Assembly (NCBI GenBank): GCA_012729715.1
Contig: JAAYCQ010000229.1
Coordinates: forward strand, 1 to 42,381
DNA length: 42,381 nucleotides
Source of the DNA: Syntrophomonadaceae bacterium
GTDB taxonomy: Bacteria; Bacillota; Syntrophomonadia; Syntrophomonadales; Syntrophomonadaceae
Direction of reading: 5' to 3'
Shown here piece by piece: positions 41,041 through 42,381 of this stretch; positions within the stretch are counted from its first letter, which is position 1; the number at the start of each line of letters is the position of its first letter. The position numbers were made by a program, and so were the translations under genes. The notes under the pieces were generated by a model that was given only the letters and a program-made list of their open reading frames with translations, did no database searches and was not told the origin of the DNA.

Positions 41041-41619
41041 CTATTTAGAGCGACTGCCCGGTTTCACCAAAGGTAGTTTGCCCTTAGCGCAGAGTGGGCA
41101 ATTAGATGACTCCCAGGAACTGATATCCATGCTTAAAACCGCTTCTTGTTTAACCCCAAAATCCACCTGCCCGTTACTTCTATCAACTAATGTGCCAACA
41201 CCCACTACCTTGGCGCCAAACTTCTCTACCACGTTCATTACTTCCTTTACCGAACCGCCGGTAGTTACCACATCTTCAACCACCAGCGCCCGCTGACCGG
41301 CATCCAACAAGAAGCCTCTCCTAAGAACCATTTCCCCATCTAATCTTTCGGTGAATATAGCCGGCACATTAAGCTGCCGGGCTACCTCATAAGCTACTAC
41401 AATGCCGCCCAGGGCAGGGCCAATGACTACTTCAATATTATCATCCCGAAATTTATCCGCCAGCTGCCGGGCCAGTTTCTCAGTATAATGAGGATACTGT
41501 AAAACCCTGGCGCACTGCATATACTGATCGCTATGTCTGCCGGAAGTTAACAGGAAATGCCCTTCCATTAAAGCACCCGAATCCATAAATACTTTTACCA
41601 CTTCTTCATAGTTTAGCAA
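41041..41619 (-). CDS. pyrE: Orotate phosphoribosyltransferase
   Basis: PyrE joins orotate and PRPP to give orotidine 5'-phosphate in UMP synthesis. It has about 192 residues, with GHFLLTSGRHSD near the N-terminus and the PRPP motif VVEDVVTTGGS. I chose a TTG at 41619: GGAGG lies 9 bases upstream and the protein then begins LNYEEVVKVF, the usual family start. An ATG eight codons earlier would overlap pyrF and lacks a site. It starts one base after the pyrF stop. Confidence 0.95.
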   Translation of the reverse strand: MLNYEEVVKVFMDSGALMEGHFLLTSGRHSDQYMQCARVLQYPHYTEKLARQLADKFRDDNIEVVIGPALGGIVVAYEVARQLNVPAIFTERLDGEMVLRRGFLLDAGQRALVVEDVVTTGGSVKEVMNVVEKFGAKVVGVGTLVDRSNGQVDFGVKQEAVLSMDISSWESSNCPLCAKGKLPLVKPGSRSK

Positions 41620-41620
41620 G

Positions 41621-42343
41621 TTACAACTCCTCCATTTCATCAATTATCATCTTAACTGCTTTAATTGGATCAGCAGCTTTTAATATAGGGCGGCCAATAA
41701 CCATATAATCTGCCCCCATCTTAAGGGCATCGGCAGGAGTAGTTATCCTCACCTGATCATTTTTTTCCGACCAGGCAGGGCGAATTCCAGGTGTTACAAT
41801 TTTAAAATCGCTACCACAGGCAGAGCGAATAGCAGTTATTTCCCGGGGGGAACAAACTACACCTTGTATTCCGGCATTCTTAGCCATCAAGGCCCATTTA
41901 ACCACTACTTCTTCTACCTGAAGCCCCGATATTAACATTTCATTTTCCAGCTCTGACTGGCCTATGCTGGTCAGCACGGTAACTGCCAGGATAATAGGAG
42001 ATGTCTGGCCCAGGCGATTAGCTTCTTCTTTCACACTGCTGGCTACATTCTCCAGCATGACCCGTCCCCCGGCAGCATGGACATTAAACATATGGCAGTT
42101 CAACCTGGTCATTACTCGGCCCGCTGCTGCTACCGTATTGGGTATATCGTGAAACTTCAAATCGACAAAGACCCGGCCCCCGAGTTCGTTGATTTTGTTT
42201 ACTATGGAGGGACCAGTGCTGTTAAAAAGCTGCATTCCTACTTTGAAAGCACCAACAAAAGGTGCCAGTTGGCCTACAAAACCCAGAGCTTCGGCTTCAC
42301 TATCCACATCCAGGGCTAGAATAATACGATCTTTGGCCTGCAA
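41621..42343 (-). CDS. pyrF: Orotidine 5'-phosphate decarboxylase
   Basis: PyrF decarboxylates OMP to UMP. It has 240 residues and a TIM-barrel pattern: KDRIILALDVD at the start, catalytic DLKFHDIPNT near residue 62 and the phosphate-binding end VIGRPILKA. The start is a TTG about 7 bases after AGGAGGAGG. The frame stays open to the window's right edge, probably because it runs into the end of an upstream pyr gene. With pyrE it forms the end of a pyrimidine operon. Confidence 0.96.
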   Translation of the reverse strand: MQAKDRIILALDVDSEAEALGFVGQLAPFVGAFKVGMQLFNSTGPSIVNKINELGGRVFVDLKFHDIPNTVAAAGRVMTRLNCHMFNVHAAGGRVMLENVASSVKEEANRLGQTSPIILAVTVLTSIGQSELENEMLISGLQVEEVVVKWALMAKNAGIQGVVCSPREITAIRSACGSDFKIVTPGIRPAWSEKNDQVRITTPADALKMGADYMVIGRPILKAADPIKAVKMIIDEMEEL

Positions 42344-42381
42344 TTCTTTTTCCTCCTCCTGAGTTGTTTTTTCGACCGCAT

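Overview
The window looks like chromosome from a low-GC, spore-forming Firmicute of the Clostridia. The closest fit I can suggest from memory is a Syntrophomonas-like butyrate oxidiser (Syntrophomonadaceae). The evidence is (i) dipicolinate synthase dpaA/dpaB and spoVS, which are spore genes; (ii) a block that keeps the Bacillus/Clostridia order dpaA-dpaB-asd-lysC-dapA-rnj-tepA-ylzJ-ftsK-rodZ-pgsA-cinA-recA-rny-ymdB-spoVS; (iii) a compact polyhydroxyalkanoate (PHA) operon, common in Syntrophomonas but unusual in clostridia. The taxon is inferred, not proven. Nearly everything is transcribed leftward (minus strand); only three genes are on the plus strand (20236, 29002 and 38795). No rRNA, tRNA, CRISPR, phage or transposase gene is visible.

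Layout from left to right. 1-4003: dapF and a P-type calcium ATPase, with hairpin repeats downstream of dapF. 4054-6946: the PHA operon (phasin-like, PhaR/PhaE-like, MaoC hydratase, PHA synthase) with its terminator and a candidate operator. 6947-10415: a degenerate iron-sulfur uracil-DNA-glycosylase-like protein, an unknown protein, a PHP phosphoesterase and an M19 dipeptidase. 10825-17825: spoVS, ymdB, an unknown gene, rny, recA, thpR and cinA. 18045-20044: an FtsH-type protease without an ectodomain, coupled to a separate membrane-anchored protein. 20236-28768: a small plus-strand gene, pgsA, rimO, rodZ, a winged-helix/PfkB-like regulator, ftsK/spoIIIE, uppP, ylzJ and tepA. 29002-30141: a plus-strand lipoprotein gene between two near-identical terminators. 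30231-38004: RNase J, then the aspartate/diaminopimelate/dipicolinate genes dapA, lysC, asd, dpaB, dpaA and dapB. 38174-42343: an unknown gene, rqcH (plus), an unknown gene, pyrE and pyrF.

How the genes work together. LysC and Asd make aspartate semialdehyde and DapA makes the dihydrodipicolinate precursor. DapB/DapF lead to meso-diaminopimelate and lysine, while DpaAB diverts the DapA product to spore dipicolinate. RNase Y, RNase J, YmdB and RqcH form an RNA and ribosome quality-control set. RodZ, UppP, PgsA and FtsK serve the envelope and division. The PHA genes make a storage polymer.

The most notable non-coding feature is a dense population of intergenic hairpin repeats. One REP-like family has a TGTAG head, a nearly constant CCNTGT loop and 8-bp stems in three compensatory versions; six of its seven intact copies lie just after minus-strand genes with the head on the sense strand. 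Other items worth checking are the split FtsH-like pair, the degenerate UDG-like protein, a likely non-AUG (AUU) start for rny, and candidate sigma-H, sigma-K and LexA sites at the expected genes.
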